Source: Branchiostoma floridae (taxonomy: Eukaryota > Chordata > Leptocardii > Amphioxiformes > Branchiostomatidae). Taken from it: a stretch of DNA of 64,000 nucleotides. The stretch spans positions 18,008,684-18,072,683 of the forward strand of contig NC_049989.1 in assembly GCF_000003815.2 (NCBI RefSeq), written 5' to 3'. A program made the translations under genes and the position numbers. The stretch's first letter is position 1; each line of letters opens with the position of its first letter. This document shows, in pieces, positions 36,201 to 48,200 of the stretch. Below the pieces are notes generated by a model. The model was given only the letters and a program-made list of their open reading frames with translations. It was not told the origin of the DNA and searched no databases.

Positions 36201-39200
36201 TATGGAAATAATGGATACTGTGATATAGTTTCTTACTTTGCTGTGCATTTCCATTTGACATTAAGGCCTCCTGCTGCAGTTCCCCTGCATCATGGTTATT
36301 ATGGTTCAGTTCTACATCACCCGGGGGTCTCCTGCCGGTGTTCTTGCCCCTGCAGATGCCGTAGTTGTAGTCCTGCGGGAGGGGCCAGGGGAACTGTTTG
36401 TTCGGCAGCAGGAAGAGCGAACGCAACAGCAGCAAGGACGTCGCCACAGAGAAGAACAGGAAAATGACCTTGAAACTCACGCCGCCCTCGTAGATTTTCT
36501 GTGGAGAGAAGAAAGGGAGAAATTTGCAAACGTTGTACAGTTTGTTGTGATAGTGTTTTGACAGACAACAAGAGGCTGATAAAGCTTAGATTAGAATCAG
36601 AGATGCTGGTAAACTTTAAAAATTGTGAAATGTTGGGGTGGTTATATTTTTGCAGTTTTAGCAATGACTGCTCCAATACAGATTCATCACACAGTGAAAA
36701 GGTAAACTGTACTACAGAATTGCAGTCCAAGTCCCAGTGAAAATAAATGGTGTGACTAAAACTGTCACCTGGCTATCTGTGCAAAACAACAGTTTTAAAA
36801 AGTGTGGGCAAATGGGTGAAAGACACTGCAGAGGTGCTAGATCTTGATTCTAATAAGGAAAAGAGGTAGGAGTGAGGGAGGTGCAGAAGGTGTGAGAATA
36901 GGGAGATGGGAGAAGATGAAATTTTCTCTCACAAGATGGAAGTGACATCATATTGTTACTGCCAAGATTCAAGTTTGAACTGTCAACTGAAAGGAAGAAA
37001 GATGGATTTTACAATGCTGAGACTAGACTGAGGGTTATTCCTTCCACAAAATATTTGAGATGACAAGAAGTACATGACTTTGTGAACTTGTAGAGGACTA
37101 AATAAAAATCCTTACAATCCTTGCAATGAATTAAGCCTGAAATGTACATGGATTACAGTGCTCATGTAACCAAAATTCAATATTTCTTAATCCAGGGCTC
37201 GAAATACCCACTTGAAAATGCAACCACATTTTGCTTTGCGCAACCTAATTTTAAACCCAGGTTGCACACTGAGCAACCTGAAATTTTGCAGTTGGAACAC
37301 TGCTTTTTCCCCACCTACATGCTTAAGCTTTTGTCTTTATTTTTTGATAACATAAAACATATTACACAGTTACATATAACCGGAAGAAAAGATATTGGTT
37401 AAGTAGCTGATTTGAAGAAAGTAACAATTTGAAGGTGGGGCAACCTGAAATGTTGATGGCGCAACCTGGCTTTTGACTCGGGTTGCCACTTGGACAACCT
37501 GGCTGAAAAAAGGATTTCGGGCCCTGTTAATCACATTCAGCTATAACTGTTACAGTAACTGTGTTTTTCAATGAACATAGACGTTTGATAATACTTACCA
37601 GGACAACAAGGAACACAAAGGAAGAAGAGTCGAAGGCTCCGTTCACCAGAGTGATGACAGTGGATCGCTTGTCTCCAAACAGGTTTCCAATCTGTGAAGG
37701 GAAACAAGGAAAAAATTTTAAACTCTGTGGACTGTTATTGGCAAACATAGCAAAGCTACATGGAGGAAATGGGTAAAGAATTGTAAGGTGGAGGTCATTT
37801 CAATTTCTTTGTTTAAGGAACTGCTTGTTTGGCTATTAGTACAATTTATTATTGTCTTGTTAATTGAAATCATTGGGATACTACAGTACTAGGAGTTCAG
37901 CTGAATTGAATTAGTTTTTTTCTGACAAAAAGGGAGTTCTAACAAAAAGGGAGTAGGGATAGGCACACCCTGTTTAATGACTTCTACTTCCTCCATCTAC
38001 ATTAACGTTTATGCTGTCTATTTTGAAAATCTAGATATCTTGTTTTTGTTTCCTTTTGTCATTTTATTTGGAGTCTGCAAGGCATGCCATCCATAAAACA
38101 TACTTGCTATGGCCTAAGGTAAGTCAAATTTAGTACTCTTAAGAAGTTCTACCATAAAATATACTTTTAGTGGCTTAAAGTCTTGGGAGAGTCAAATTTT
38201 GTTCTCTGTAAAAGTTCTACACCTTACAGGTGAGGTCAACGACCTTGCTTTGTACCTGTGTTCTTAAGGCATTCTGTAAGGAGGTCAGTTTGTGTTCAAT
38301 ATTGACCATAAAAAGAAGAGGTCCACACCTGTACAAACATGCGCTATGTACCATGCCCCCTAGTTGGGGCCAACAACCTTAGCTAGGCTTGTGTCCAGGG
38401 TATAGACATGTCAGGGTATAGAGACTTAGGGTCACTGTAATCTGGCAGAAATATCACCAAGCTCAGTAGGGGCATCTTTGCTGGATAGTTTAAAAGAACA
38501 CTTGCAGATAGATGTGCAAAAGTTAGGTGTGACAGGTCGTTCAGCGTAATAGAACCAGCTCCTGCTATGCTACTCGCCTGCGAAGTTGGTGTGTTACGCC
38601 GAAGGTTATACTGGCTATATACAGATACAGAATTGCAGAATCTACCAGTAGAGGTTGTGATAGAGTCTGTGAATAGAAACTCTGATCGGAATGGTAGAAA
38701 TGGGCTAGGGAGATCTCTGATTAATAGTGAGTCAATCAATGGATCTAAAGTGATAAGAATAGAAGTTGAAAAGTTCTGTCTGTTAATTTTAAATTACCTT
38801 TGAATTTACACATTCTCCTGGCAGCCTCTAACTATATATACAACATGTAGAACCAAGGTCCCCAAGTTAACCAGCATATACAAAGTACACTTAAGCTGCC
38901 AATAGACAGCCTTGAAAGGATGTTTGACCATTTGTGCATGTGCATGCTATCAGTTTAGGGACACATGTTAGTCACCTGGTAAGTGTCAACATGCAGATAA
39001 TGTTTTTGGTCTGTCCTTTTGTGTTTATGAATATTTTTTGGTCAGTAATAACTTTGGAAAAATTATGATGATATTTGATATGTGGGTATGGCTTGGGAAG
39101 ACAAGATCAAGGTCGATTTTCGGCTTCCTAGTACTATAGCAGAAATTTTCTTTTTATATATATTTTGGCTTGGAAATGCTATGGTTTACCACAGAGGATG

Positions 39201-41796
39201 AGCAGCAGTTATACGACACCCAGAATAAGGCACTCGGGCTGAAGGACTTTAAGTTATCACCAGTAGTACTCCAATCTGTCCCTCCCTCTTCCCACAAGTC
39301 AAACAGTGAGATCTGATAAGACTGACCATTGCTATGCCAAGTACCCCTGGCAAGACAATGAAATGTAAACAATTATTGAGTTTCACAGCACAACTGGCTG
39401 GTATGGTTGGCAAGCAGACTTGAGAATCTAACTGATTCCCTAGCCTGTAGGTGTTACTGAATATGTATTTGTTACAGAGTACGGCAACAACTTGAACAAG
39501 AGGAGGCTTAAATCATTAAGATGAGACTCTTCAACACACTGTAAAGTCATTAGAAAATCAAAGGAATGCATTGTAAAAAATTTTCTGCAAGCACTGCAAG
39601 TGTGCTGGATATAAAAATCTCCATTGAGATTGACATTGCAACTAATTTTCAAAACATTCATGTCATTTTTTCATATCTCAAGCGTTGGGAAAAAAGTTTA
39701 AGTTCCCTATTTTTCAGTAGTGTGCTTAAAAAAGGACTACATGTACCAAAGAACGTAAAGAGATACTAGATGTTCTATCTACGGAACAAATGTTAGCATC
39801 ACAGCATATCAAAAGTGCCCCCTATTTCATCCATGGAGCATTACAGGTACTGAAACACAAAACTCCACTGTTACGGTACAACACTTGAAAAACAAAGCAC
39901 ACATGCACATACAGTAGAAGCCGCTTAATTGCACGGCCTATTTGACAGTGAATTTCGTGCAATTATCTGGATGGTGAAATAATGTGAAGTTATCCAGCTA
40001 GACCGCACCGGTTTGGGATTTTGGGATTCCGTGCAGTTAAAAGAAGAGTGCGTTAATCCGTTGTGCAATTAACTGGCTTCTACTGTATTTGGTTAGACAA
40101 TTAACCTGCTGTTGTTCACTTCTAAACAGATAGGTGGCGCTTCTTACCTGCATGTTGGTGATGAGCAGATATCCTCCAGAGGCAGCCATAATGCACATGG
40201 AGGCAAACAGCATCTCAGATGATGCTGAATGGAACACACATGTAGAGGTTCAGTAATTGTGATGTTAGGCTTTTGAGTGGTGATACTGTCAGGGTCGGTC
40301 AAGTCCACTGGCCAGTCCAGGGCAAGTAAAAGTGCTGATCGGGCAAGTAAGATTTTTCCACGAGTGAGACTTATTACTTTTCAGTCATGGTATCAAGCAC
40401 TGGTCAACACAGAAAAATAGAGCCAATAATAAAAGGATTCCATTGCTGGAGGTGAAAATATCTAGAGATACGTTACTTAAATGTCGAGCAAGTGAAAAGT
40501 TAGTTCGGGAAAGTAAATTTTCTACAATGTCAATTTTAGAAAACTTGCCCAACACTAATGGTTCAGTACCAGCAAGGATTTGGGGGTGATTTTAATTTCA
40601 CGGTTTTTGTATTGATGCTGTGGGTATGCACGTCCAATGTATTACTATTGTACTTTCGTGTACAGATGAGATGTTGAATGTTTTTCCAAAATTCTTAGAT
40701 TAAAAACAACACTTGTATACCCATATATCCAGCTATAGTTTACGAATAATGATAAAATTTGTGTTGTTGAAGGGTCTTACCTACTGTTGTGAAGGCTGTC
40801 ATCAGCATAGCGATGGCGTACGTCACACTGTGTGATGGACAAATGTCAAGAAATCAGTATAGTCATTTTTTACCAAATGGAAAACTTCCACAGTAGTGTA
40901 TAACAAGCCAAGATAGGACATATGTAAAGCTCGTCTACTCTAAATACCAGATAATAGGACAGGAGCGTACACTTGTTTGTAGAACACAAAAAGTATAGGG
41001 ACAGTATTCAGGCTATACAAAATGTAGGTACCAATAATTAGTAAGTCAGGTGAAAATAGTTGGGGCTATTCCATCTGAGAAGTCAATGTGGGAGGTATAC
41101 ATTAGTAATATTTCCTTAAGTGTTTACATGTTATCTTTGACCTCATCCATGCGCAGTCGAAACCAGCCTATTGCTACCTAATTACCTGTTCGAACTAGCG
41201 CTTGAACCAATCAGAGCCCTTGTCCAAAATATGGATTCCAGAGATGTCAAGGTTCCAAGACAGAACAGGCAGAGAAGCAACTGTATATAGTGTATAATAA
41301 ACTTCAGAGCGAACTATTATCGAGATTGTACCCAGGCTATGCCACAAATGTTAATGTTACCTTACCTTGCCACTATCCTGGTTTTCCTGGTTCCAAACTT
41401 GTCATACAGGATACCGTTGGGAAGCGCCATAAAGCTGAGGCACGCACTCGCTATCGTGAACACGAGCGACAACTGTTCGTCCTGATACGTGCACCCGACA
41501 CTCGGGGCGGCACAGGAGTCAACGTCAGACGCGTTCGACAATCCTTTTGGCGAAAGCGTTGTGAATTGAGTCTCGTTTGAAAATATGACCAGCGTCACCG
41601 CCATATTAACGCTGCTGTTCGAAAAGCCGTTTTCTTGGCCGTTGACGGCAGAAGGACAGTTCGAACTGAAGAAGTTTTCTGACTTGAGGACGATGACGAG
41701 CGAAGCCCAGCCAAAAATGAGTCCACCAAACAGAAGGCACTCCAACACTCCAGTCACAAAGGTGATCCATTTCTTGACTGGAGGAACTTGCGACAT
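29333..41796 (-). CDS. SLC43A3-like: SLC43A3-type (equilibrative nucleobase transporter-like) MFS protein
   Basis: Exons in transcript order: 41796-41366, 40827-40781, 40224-40148, 37691-37599, 36498-36237, 35830-35642, 34564-34436, 33835-33637, then 32361-32238 or 30042-29919, and 29509-29333 (stop TAG). Phases match throughout, giving 575 residues with either alternative exon. Helix 1 is at about 11-36. The extracellular loop has NxS/T sites at N60, N74 and N88. MFS motif A is '[10 protein letters not shown]' (128-137). '[16 protein letters not shown]' and 'NGAFDSSS' strongly resemble mammalian SLC43A3, which transports purine nucleobases by facilitated diffusion; the substrate here is inferred. 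A glutamine/glutamate-rich cytosolic loop (about 260-315) joins the two halves. The ATG exon begins at 41807 after an acceptor, so a non-coding first exon lies further upstream (not located). Exon 6's end is duplicated in its intron. Confidence 0.93.
29919..30042 (-). CDS. SLC43A3-like: Alternative exon 9b of the SLC43A3-like gene
   Basis: Acceptor 'ttattttccgcag', donor 'CCA|gtaaga', 124 nt, entered in phase 2 and left in phase 0. It encodes [20 protein letters not shown] followed by a hydrophobic helix and 'GGNATP'. It matches exon 9a in length and phase, with 24 of 41 residues identical. It introduces an N-x-T sequon (NAT) absent from 9a. Confidence 0.85.
30121..31650. mobile_element. Probable hAT-like non-autonomous element, about 1.5 kb
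   Basis: The terminal repeats are 'cagtgttctcgccagg' (30121) and 'cctggtgagaacactg' (ending 31650), 15 of 16 paired. 'aaacc' lies outside both ends, too short to be a clean 8-bp target duplication. Inside are a GC-rich block (30145-30240), a direct duplication of about 270 bp (30838-31109 / 31110-31380) and a palindromic GC-rich segment near 31545-31620. No transposase frame is recognisable. It occupies most of the intron between exons 9a and 9b. Confidence 0.6.
32238..32361 (-). CDS. SLC43A3-like: Alternative exon 9a of the SLC43A3-like gene
   Basis: Acceptor ends 'ctag', donor 'CCA|gtaagt', 124 nt, phase 2 to phase 0. It encodes [20 protein letters not shown] and then '[18 protein letters not shown]'. 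The 'FS.FQYP' stretch is closer than exon 9b to the equivalent 124-nt exon of the LAT3/4-like gene (14676-14799), so 9a may be the ancestral form. Confidence 0.88.
32525..32868. mobile_element. hAT-like element with 'cagggttcgaaatac' ends
   Basis: The left end 'cagggttcgaaatac' and right end 'gtatttcgatccctg' are complementary at 14 of 15. 'caaag' flanks both sides. Internal text repeats 'aacttgcaa.ttgca.gta'. Intronic. Confidence 0.6.
34716..35078. mobile_element. Non-autonomous hAT element with perfect 8-bp target duplication
   Basis: Ends 'cagggctttagccagc' and 'gctggctaaagccctg' are perfect inverted repeats. 'gggtagat' occurs directly outside both (34708-34715 and 35079-35086). An 8-bp duplication with CAGGG-type termini is diagnostic of the hAT superfamily. 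No coding capacity. Located in the intron before exon 7. Confidence 0.88.
35474..35700 (-). repeat. Three tandem copies of an exon end with its splice donor
   Basis: A unit of about 72 bp (start points 35474, 35547, 35619) contains, on the minus strand, 'aacccctgg.tgaccaagct', then 'tgattccaatggttgtgtag|gtgg'. The copy nearest 35642 is the real end of exon 6. The other two carry a TAG inside the former coding frame (tggtag; ccctag), so they are not used in frame, although their donor-like GTGG persists. Confidence 0.85.
37193..37526. mobile_element. hAT-like element with 'cagggctcgaaatac' end
   Basis: The left end 'cagggctcgaaata' and right end 'ggatttcgggccctg' are complementary apart from small changes. 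'ttaatc' lies immediately outside both ends. The interior repeats 'gcaacctg' motifs. Intronic; relatives are at 32525 and 54850. Confidence 0.65.
38092..38220. repeat. Two-copy tandem duplication, about 70-bp unit
   Basis: 'ccataaaacatacttgctat' (38092) and 'ccataaaatatacttttagt' (38152) begin two similar units that share 'gtcaaattt' and 'agttctac'. Intronic, no coding content. Confidence 0.5.
39912..40085. mobile_element. pogo/Tigger-like MITE flanked by TA
   Basis: Terminal repeats 'cagtagaagccgcttaattg' and 'caattaactggcttctactg' are complementary with few mismatches, and a TA dinucleotide sits on each side. CAGT-type ends with TA target sites are typical of pogo/Tigger MITEs. 174 bp, ending about 60 bp from the donor side of exon 3. 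Confidence 0.75.
40290..40557. mobile_element. Decayed hAT-like element
   Basis: The left end 'cagggtcggtcaag' and right end 'cttgcccaacacta' are partly complementary, and the interior repeats 'gggcaagtaa'. No clear target duplication. Confidence 0.4.
41160..41341. repeat. Dispersed repeat ending 'gtacccaggcta'
   Basis: Its right half (gaag.aactgtatatagtgta, then taataaac and 'gtacccaggcta') matches the right half of the element at 42845-42971. The left end is degenerate ('ccagcctattg'). Confidence 0.5.
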
Positions 41797-41973
41797 CTTG
41801 GAAGTTCCTGAAATAAAAGTGACGGGACATGAGAAAAATCAGGAACCATACATATAAACAGTATCTCTAGTCTAAATTGTTCTGACATTATAAATAAACC
41901 ATCTCACAAAGAAGCCTGCATTTGGGTGGCCCTGTGTAAAGATGTTAATGTCAGGAAGGTAGTGGTTTTGTAT

Positions 41974-42157
41974 TAACGCTAGTTCACCTTTATCCGTGAG
42001 GTAAACTATATCCGTTGTATCTAAAATCACGGTATTAGACAGCAATACTTTGCAAATGTTGCTATTTAAAACCAATGTCTGTCGACTTCATATTCCTGAA
42101 TACCCCAATTTTAAATACAACGGATATAGGCTAACCCGCAAAGGTGAACTAGTGTTA
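41974..42157. repeat. Complete MITE with about 50-bp terminal inverted repeats
   Basis: 'taacgctagttcaccttta' at the left faces 'aaaggtgaactagtgtta' at the right. Pairing continues through 'ctatatccgttgtat'. 'tat' flanks both sides. A truncated relative lies at 8808. It sits about 170 bp upstream of the coding-start exon of the SLC43A3-like gene. Confidence 0.8.
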
Positions 42158-42844
42158 TATCAAATATACGTATAATGTACTACGTTGAGTATGAACGGTA
42201 TGGCTATGAATTACATGGAGTTGAAATGGCACCTAAGAGAGCGTGCAATTTTGGGGGCAACTCTTGAGGTGACTAAATGAAAGCTGTGTGAAAAATACAC
42301 GTATCACAGCTGTTTCTAATGAGGTAAGTTAGAGTTGCAGCCACATCTGGAATTAGCCCCATTAGCTGTAGGTTAGATAATGGGAAAAGGATAGCGCCAG
42401 TGATGTCAGGTGGTTTCTCACATGTCAGTTTTAATTATGATAGTCGTTATCACATACTGAGGATTTGCATGGAAATCGAAATGTTGTCAAAAACACAAAA
42501 ATGATATGTATATGGTGTGCTTGTGCATTTTACATCTGATTTGAGGGATTTAGAAAATCTTTTTTTTTATATATTCTTATATTCTTTCAAACTTTCTAGA
42601 TTAAATGTTCCACTGCCAAAATTGACTTTACGGTAAGCTAAACCTTAAGAGCACCCTAATGACCTTTTCACTGCAAATTCACTGCGAATATGTGTTTCCA
42701 AAGTATTACAACTGTAACTCTACTGAAAATTGTGTCAACCACAAACTTAAAACACTGTGAAACCTGGCCCTCTTTTCCCTTCTACTGCAAAATAAAATCC
42801 ATGCAAATATATACATATATATATAGTAATCTTTGGCATATTGC

Positions 42845-42971
42845 TAGCCTGGATACCATCCAAGTAGTAGTAATTCACCCCTATGTTCCCTTCTGAAATA
42901 GCAGAGAAGAGACTGTATATAGTTTTTAATAAACATTGGAGCCAACAACTACCCGTATGGTACCCAGGCTA
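42845..42971. repeat. MITE with 'tagcctggatacca' termini
   Basis: 'tagcctggataccat' at the left and 'atggtacccaggcta' at the right form an inverted repeat with one mismatch. The internal right half is shared with 41160-41341. Confidence 0.7.
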
Positions 42972-43499
42972 CCATATTGCAAGTCATTGAAACTTCAGTG
43001 TAAACCGGCAGTTGTGCTAATGCAGGATAACAGTTACATAAGCAATTGGATAGATTTTCAGAAGGTCTTTCATCAGTGACTTTTTTTGCGACCTGAAACG
43101 TCAGACTGTTCACAAAATTATCCAGCTGCTTGAGTAACTGTTGTCTCAAGTATCCTACTACCTGGATGTCTTACCATCATCAACAAAGCAGTTAATATAC
43201 AGTTGTAGAAATATGCTATCTATCACAGCTTACCTGTTTTCTATGCACAGCTTGGAAACAAATTTTCAGTCCTGTAGACAGCTGTTACTGTAGATGTTCT
43301 GGTATGTGTATGTCAGCTGTGCAGGGACGGCAGTGGAAACTCTGGTGGAAACCCAAGGGACTAACAGGAGGCGCCTGAAAAACAGGGTAATTAGGAGTTA
43401 ACGATCTACGTTGTCTCCAAAGGGTAGGTAACTGTACTCATAGATAATGTAAATATTCTATCATACATTCATAGTCAGTGGCAAATACCCCTATGTTAG

Positions 43500-43820
43500 G
43501 TATCTTAAAAAAGAGAAAGTTGAAGTCCTTCCAGGAAGTTCCACATCCAGTACAAAATGGTGTAGATGGTGGTGCCCATCTCCATTTCTGTAGCCTTGGG
43601 CCACACAGCTTTTTGTGAAATCACTACAGCAGGGGGCTAGTCCACTGGCAATGGTTTGTGTGTTCAAGTACCATATCTTTCCAAAATGCTGAGTGCTAAG
43701 CAAAGAAAGCAGCATGTACCATTTTAAAATTCTTTGGAATGACTTGGCCGGGACTTGAATTCACGACCTACCCACTGCGAAGTAGACACTCTAGTACTCT
43801 ACCCACTTGACCATTGCACC
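43500..43820 (-). mobile_element. tRNA-derived SINE
   Basis: On the minus strand the head (43820-43745) carries an A-box-like 'tggtcaagtgggtagag' and a B-box-like 'ggtcgtgaattcaagtcc', as in a tRNA. It is followed by a long non-tRNA body down to about 43500. The anticodon arm and discriminator end do not fold as a functional tRNA, so this is a SINE and not a tRNA gene. Confidence 0.6.
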
Positions 43821-43978
43821 AGTTTGGAATAAAGTAGAATGTCAGCAAACTTGGCAATTAATACAGTTTTGAGCTTTGTGTATCTGTCAATACCTACTGC
43901 TCTTTAGCATGTGTGAGTTAGTGCATGTGCATGCGTGTTGGCAGTGCGCATGCTAACACTACTTAGTAACGTTAGTAC

Positions 43979-44411
43979 TAGGGGTGGGTACCGGTACAGA
44001 AAATTCAGGTCCAGGTCCGGTTCAGGTCCAAAGGATTAGGTCCAGGTCCGGACCTGAACCTGGACCTGATGCAGTATGACTCATACCAATGGTCCATTTT
44101 CCTACAAAGAAATCTGTTTGGTGGAGTATTAGACTCACACTGGCGCTTTAAAATTATACAACGCTAACTGCACCGGTACGATTGGCTGTAAAACTTGGTA
44201 GAAATTATTATAAACTCTACTCTACTTCACTCTTGTTATTTTCTTCCATCTACAAGCGATAAAACGTGTGAATGCCTGATAAAATAATCTGTTAATTTTG
44301 TAATCGGTCCAACATTCGGTCCACCTAATTTTTTCAGGTCCGGTTTTTCTGGACCGGTCCAATACGAAAAACCGGTTTTGTACCGGTACGCTGTACCGAT
44401 ACCCAGCCCTA
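43979..44411. mobile_element. hAT element 'taggggtgggtaccggtac' with perfect 8-bp target duplication
   Basis: The left end 'taggggtgggtaccggtac' faces 'gtaccgatacccagcccta'. 'gttagtac' flanks both sides exactly (43971-43978, 44412-44419). The interior contains a 'caggtccaggtccgg' palindrome. TAGGGG ends with 8-bp duplications are classic hAT. A decayed relative lies at about 56450-56870. Confidence 0.88.
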
Positions 44412-45114
44412 GTTAGTACTTTTATCATGGCTACTTGACTGCCACAATTAGTGGATTAACTCTTTTGCTTCATACAGTACGACAGTAAAGATTTTTTACT
44501 TGTAGTGTAAATCTTGAAATGTTCGTGAAATTAAGTCCCTGCTGAAATAAATGAATATACAGTATGCATCTGGCAGATAGTACATTTTCAAAAATACATT
44601 GTGAGACTTTTCAATAAGATACATAATGAAGTTCTTGTTTGAACACTTTTGACAATAGCAAGAATTGTCTAACACTTGAAATGGTGGATATCATCATATT
44701 AAAATTTATCTAACTCTAACCTTTCCATATTCCATAACCAGTTGTGCAAGAATTACACATAAGAGTTGGCGACGCACAAGCTTGTTTACAATCGGTATTT
44801 TTGGGTGACCTTCACCTCAAAGCACTGCTGTCAAATAGTTGTATATCATCGTGTTGAGAAATCTGGCAGAGTAGGCTCTTTTCTAGGGTGACAAGTTGAC
44901 AACTCTTAACACAGTCACGGTATACAGTTCTCTACTAACAAACTGGCAGTGACATTTTCACAAGCCAACACTAAAGTTGCTGACAAGGTTTAGCACGTTT
45001 TGGCTGTCACAAGACTGTGTGCACATCGTCCATCTCAAAATAGCCTGCAGGCATTGGTAGAATTTCGCGTGACCTTAAACTTGGATCAAGACTGCCTGGC
45101 TCCAACTATAATGT

Positions 45115-45274
45115 ACTAGCCTAGTACTAGTAGTAGGGAACACAAAGATCTTTGAGACAGTGGCCTAGAGTCGAACTCAGGGGGCCTGTTGTAGAATTTC
45201 CTTGGGGGCATGTTGGACATAGACCCAAGGAGATGGCCTGTGTAGGCCCTGCAAAAAGTTTGGAATCCAGGCTA
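45115..45274. repeat. Decayed MITE related to 10056-10259
   Basis: The right end 'tttggaatccaggcta' and the inner blocks 'gggggcatgttg', 'ccaaggag' and 'gcctgtgtag' match the element at 10056-10259. The left end is damaged. Confidence 0.6.
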
Positions 45275-48200
45275 GCACTTTCCAGACAAAACTTGAGACA
45301 TAATGTGAAAGAATTAGAAACCTGTACTCTTGCTGTCTGATAAGAAAGATGGAGTATTTGCAGTATTTCCACACAGCACACATGGTCGACAGTCTGTCTA
45401 TGTTTGCTTGCAGTCTGATGATTGAACAGGACATATGCAGGGTCAGAGTTCAACATTCATGTCTGGATTTCTTGAGCCCACTTTTGTTCTTTAGGAAATC
45501 TTGAACTTAGTTGAAGTCTTAACCAACACAAAAAGTAAAAATGTAAATGTAAGAACGTGTTCGGCTTTCAAATAGAGTTCTGTTTTGATCCATACCTACA
45601 AATGTATCACCTTGAATCAAAGGTCATTGGACAATAGCTTCAATGTCCATCTGCTGGAAAATTAGCCTAGAACATGCTAACTGTATATACATGAACCACA
45701 ATATGAGAGTTAAACATTTGGGGTCTACCTGTCCTCTTTTTCTGTACAACGTGCTTAGAAGTTGTAGGACATAGCAAAAAACATTTTCTGAGCCACTGGT
45801 CAATTCATATCATTTCATGTGATCGGAAGATATTTGCATACTTATGCCAGTGACATTATACCTCCGCAGTTCTTTTCATAATTGTTCTCGATTTTTTCCC
45901 TAAGGTGTACTGAACCGAGGCGCCAACATGCCAACTAATGAGGATAAAAAATTATGTTACCTTTGAATATGCTGCAGCATTATCTACTAACTTAGTAAAC
46001 CTTGAATAGTTTGCAGTGGCTCCATTTCTGCCACAAGGACTCTTCATTGCAAATTCATAACATTGTGAACATGTATTTCCAATGTATTATCTGAACTAAG
46101 ATTAAGAACGAGGGAAAACCTCCTCGCACTTTTTACTGCGAAATTCAGCCGTGAAAATAATTTAATCTACCATACTCACTGCGTGATATCAGGTCAGAGC
46201 AAACAACTCCTGTTATACTTATAGTATGCAAAATAGCTAAGTATCCAATAAAACCATCTTGCTAGCTATTTTGAATTTGATACTACACGACAATGGCTAT
46301 ATCACAGAAGTGAATGCATCCTTGACACAGCACATTGGCAAAGCCGCCAATCTAAGTAAACAATAGATTAGATATCAAGAGAAATAAATCTATGCCCAGT
46401 TACCGGGTAGCTAAAGATAGATGTCACAGACAAGCCTGCATGTCACTCAAGACACAGATACATTATTGGCTGAATCTTTGTCTTGGCACGTATAGGAACG
46501 TTCTGAAAGCTATACTAGTACTTTACCTTCTATCCTGAAGGTTATACCAGTTGGACGGCGCTCAATCTGGCAACTGTGTCCACGAGGAAGCCCCAGACAG
46601 CTATGCCATGTGGTACAGAGCACCAGGACTGAGATATGTGACCTGGTATCTGAACCGCATTCTTTATTTGGCACAGATATGCTCCTCGTGCATTTCCGTT
46701 TTACAAGTCATAATTTTTCTTCTTCATTTGAACATAGCTTGGGTACCATCTTCCATAGTATAACTGCTGGTTCAATACTTCCATTTGCTAACCACAGAAA
46801 ATTATTGCAGATTCGTGACACCACAAAAAACATTTAAAAACCAAAGTTCTGCTGCGGTACTGTAGTAAGCCATTAGGGGACCCATCATTAAACTTGACCT
46901 TTGTTTTCCAGACCCCTACCCACCTATCAACTGTTGTGCTTCTTAGCTTTTCAAATGGACTCAGTCGTAGACACTCAGTTGTTGCTATAAAGTCTAATCT
47001 GATACATCAACTACTATAAGTATATACTAGTAAGGGTCATCCTCAGCTTCTCATGTAATGTTTTCCACAGTGAGACAGAAAGACTAACACACAAATGGTA
47101 CTAAAAGCAAAAGGTGATGACATAAAACATACAGACTTACTAAAGAGGCAGCCAGCTAGCAAAGATGTGGCAAATTGAACAGCATGTGACTGTGAATACA
47201 AATTAGACTACCTGTCATCAAGGAAACAATGGTGACTTCTCAACTTGACAAGCCTTCAAGAGAGAAAACATACCCGGTAAGGATTCAAAGGTTAAGGTGA
47301 TAAAAGGGGCTTCTGAATGTCTGCTTCAGCAATACTTATCCTGCCCTTGAGTCAGTGATGAGGGGGGTCTACTAGTCTGTGTACTAGTTGCACAAACTCT
47401 GCTGTCCCGGGCTGTAACTGGCCCCTCCCAGCAGAGGAGGACGGTGGATTTTGGGCGGGCTGCTATAAGCGAGATTTAATCAGGCTAGGGGTCTATAGCA
47501 AGGAAACTTGCTGCCCTGTGTGCCACTAAGCACTACAAGGGTTACAACAACAAAATTGATAACCAAGTTGCTAATACCAACTGTAATAGTCTAATGTCTC
47601 CGTTGGGAAACATATTCAACAGAACTCATCAACATGCTTGGATAGAACATTGATTTATGATTTATGATACATGTTCCGTTTCCAGTCATAACCGACCCAG
47701 GCAAACTTTAAATCTGACATCTGAGTGATGACAGTCAAAACAGACTTATTGATCTTTGCAATCTGTAACTCTGTTAACAGTTTTGGGCTTTGAACAGTTG
47801 ATGCAAGAATGTGCAATGAACATTGTAAAAGTGTAAACATGTATACTTGAGCTTGAACAATGTATATTACATGTATCTGTATAATGTCAATATGATGTTG
47901 AAAATACCATCACCTGATACATTTTAGTTTTACATAGTTTTTAGACAAGTAAAATCAAATTAAAAGGATGCCTACCTACCGACCCTATCTTTCTCAGGAC
48001 TGCAACTAAACCAGAAATGCAGCATGATTTTTGCCTGGCCTAACAATAGATGTTGTTGTAGACACATCATTTACATGTGTATCACTGATAATTTCTTTTG
48101 TTTTAATCTAGTGCAGTAATCCCCACTGAATCCAACCAGACTAGCCAGTTGCTCCACAGATTAATCTAGAAGCACAGCCCAGAGATTACATTGTGTACAT

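Noticed and set aside
36317-36730. 137-codon minus-strand open frame
   Set aside because: It overlaps exon 5 of the SLC43A3-like gene in another frame; only the frame encoding the transporter has matching phases.
43225-43260. Possible non-coding first exon of the SLC43A3-like gene (minus-strand AACAG|gtaagc)
   Set aside because: A single donor motif without promoter or start evidence; too weak to annotate.
43745-43820. tRNA gene on the minus strand
   Set aside because: A and B boxes are present but the arms do not pair properly and a long tail follows; it is a tRNA-derived SINE.
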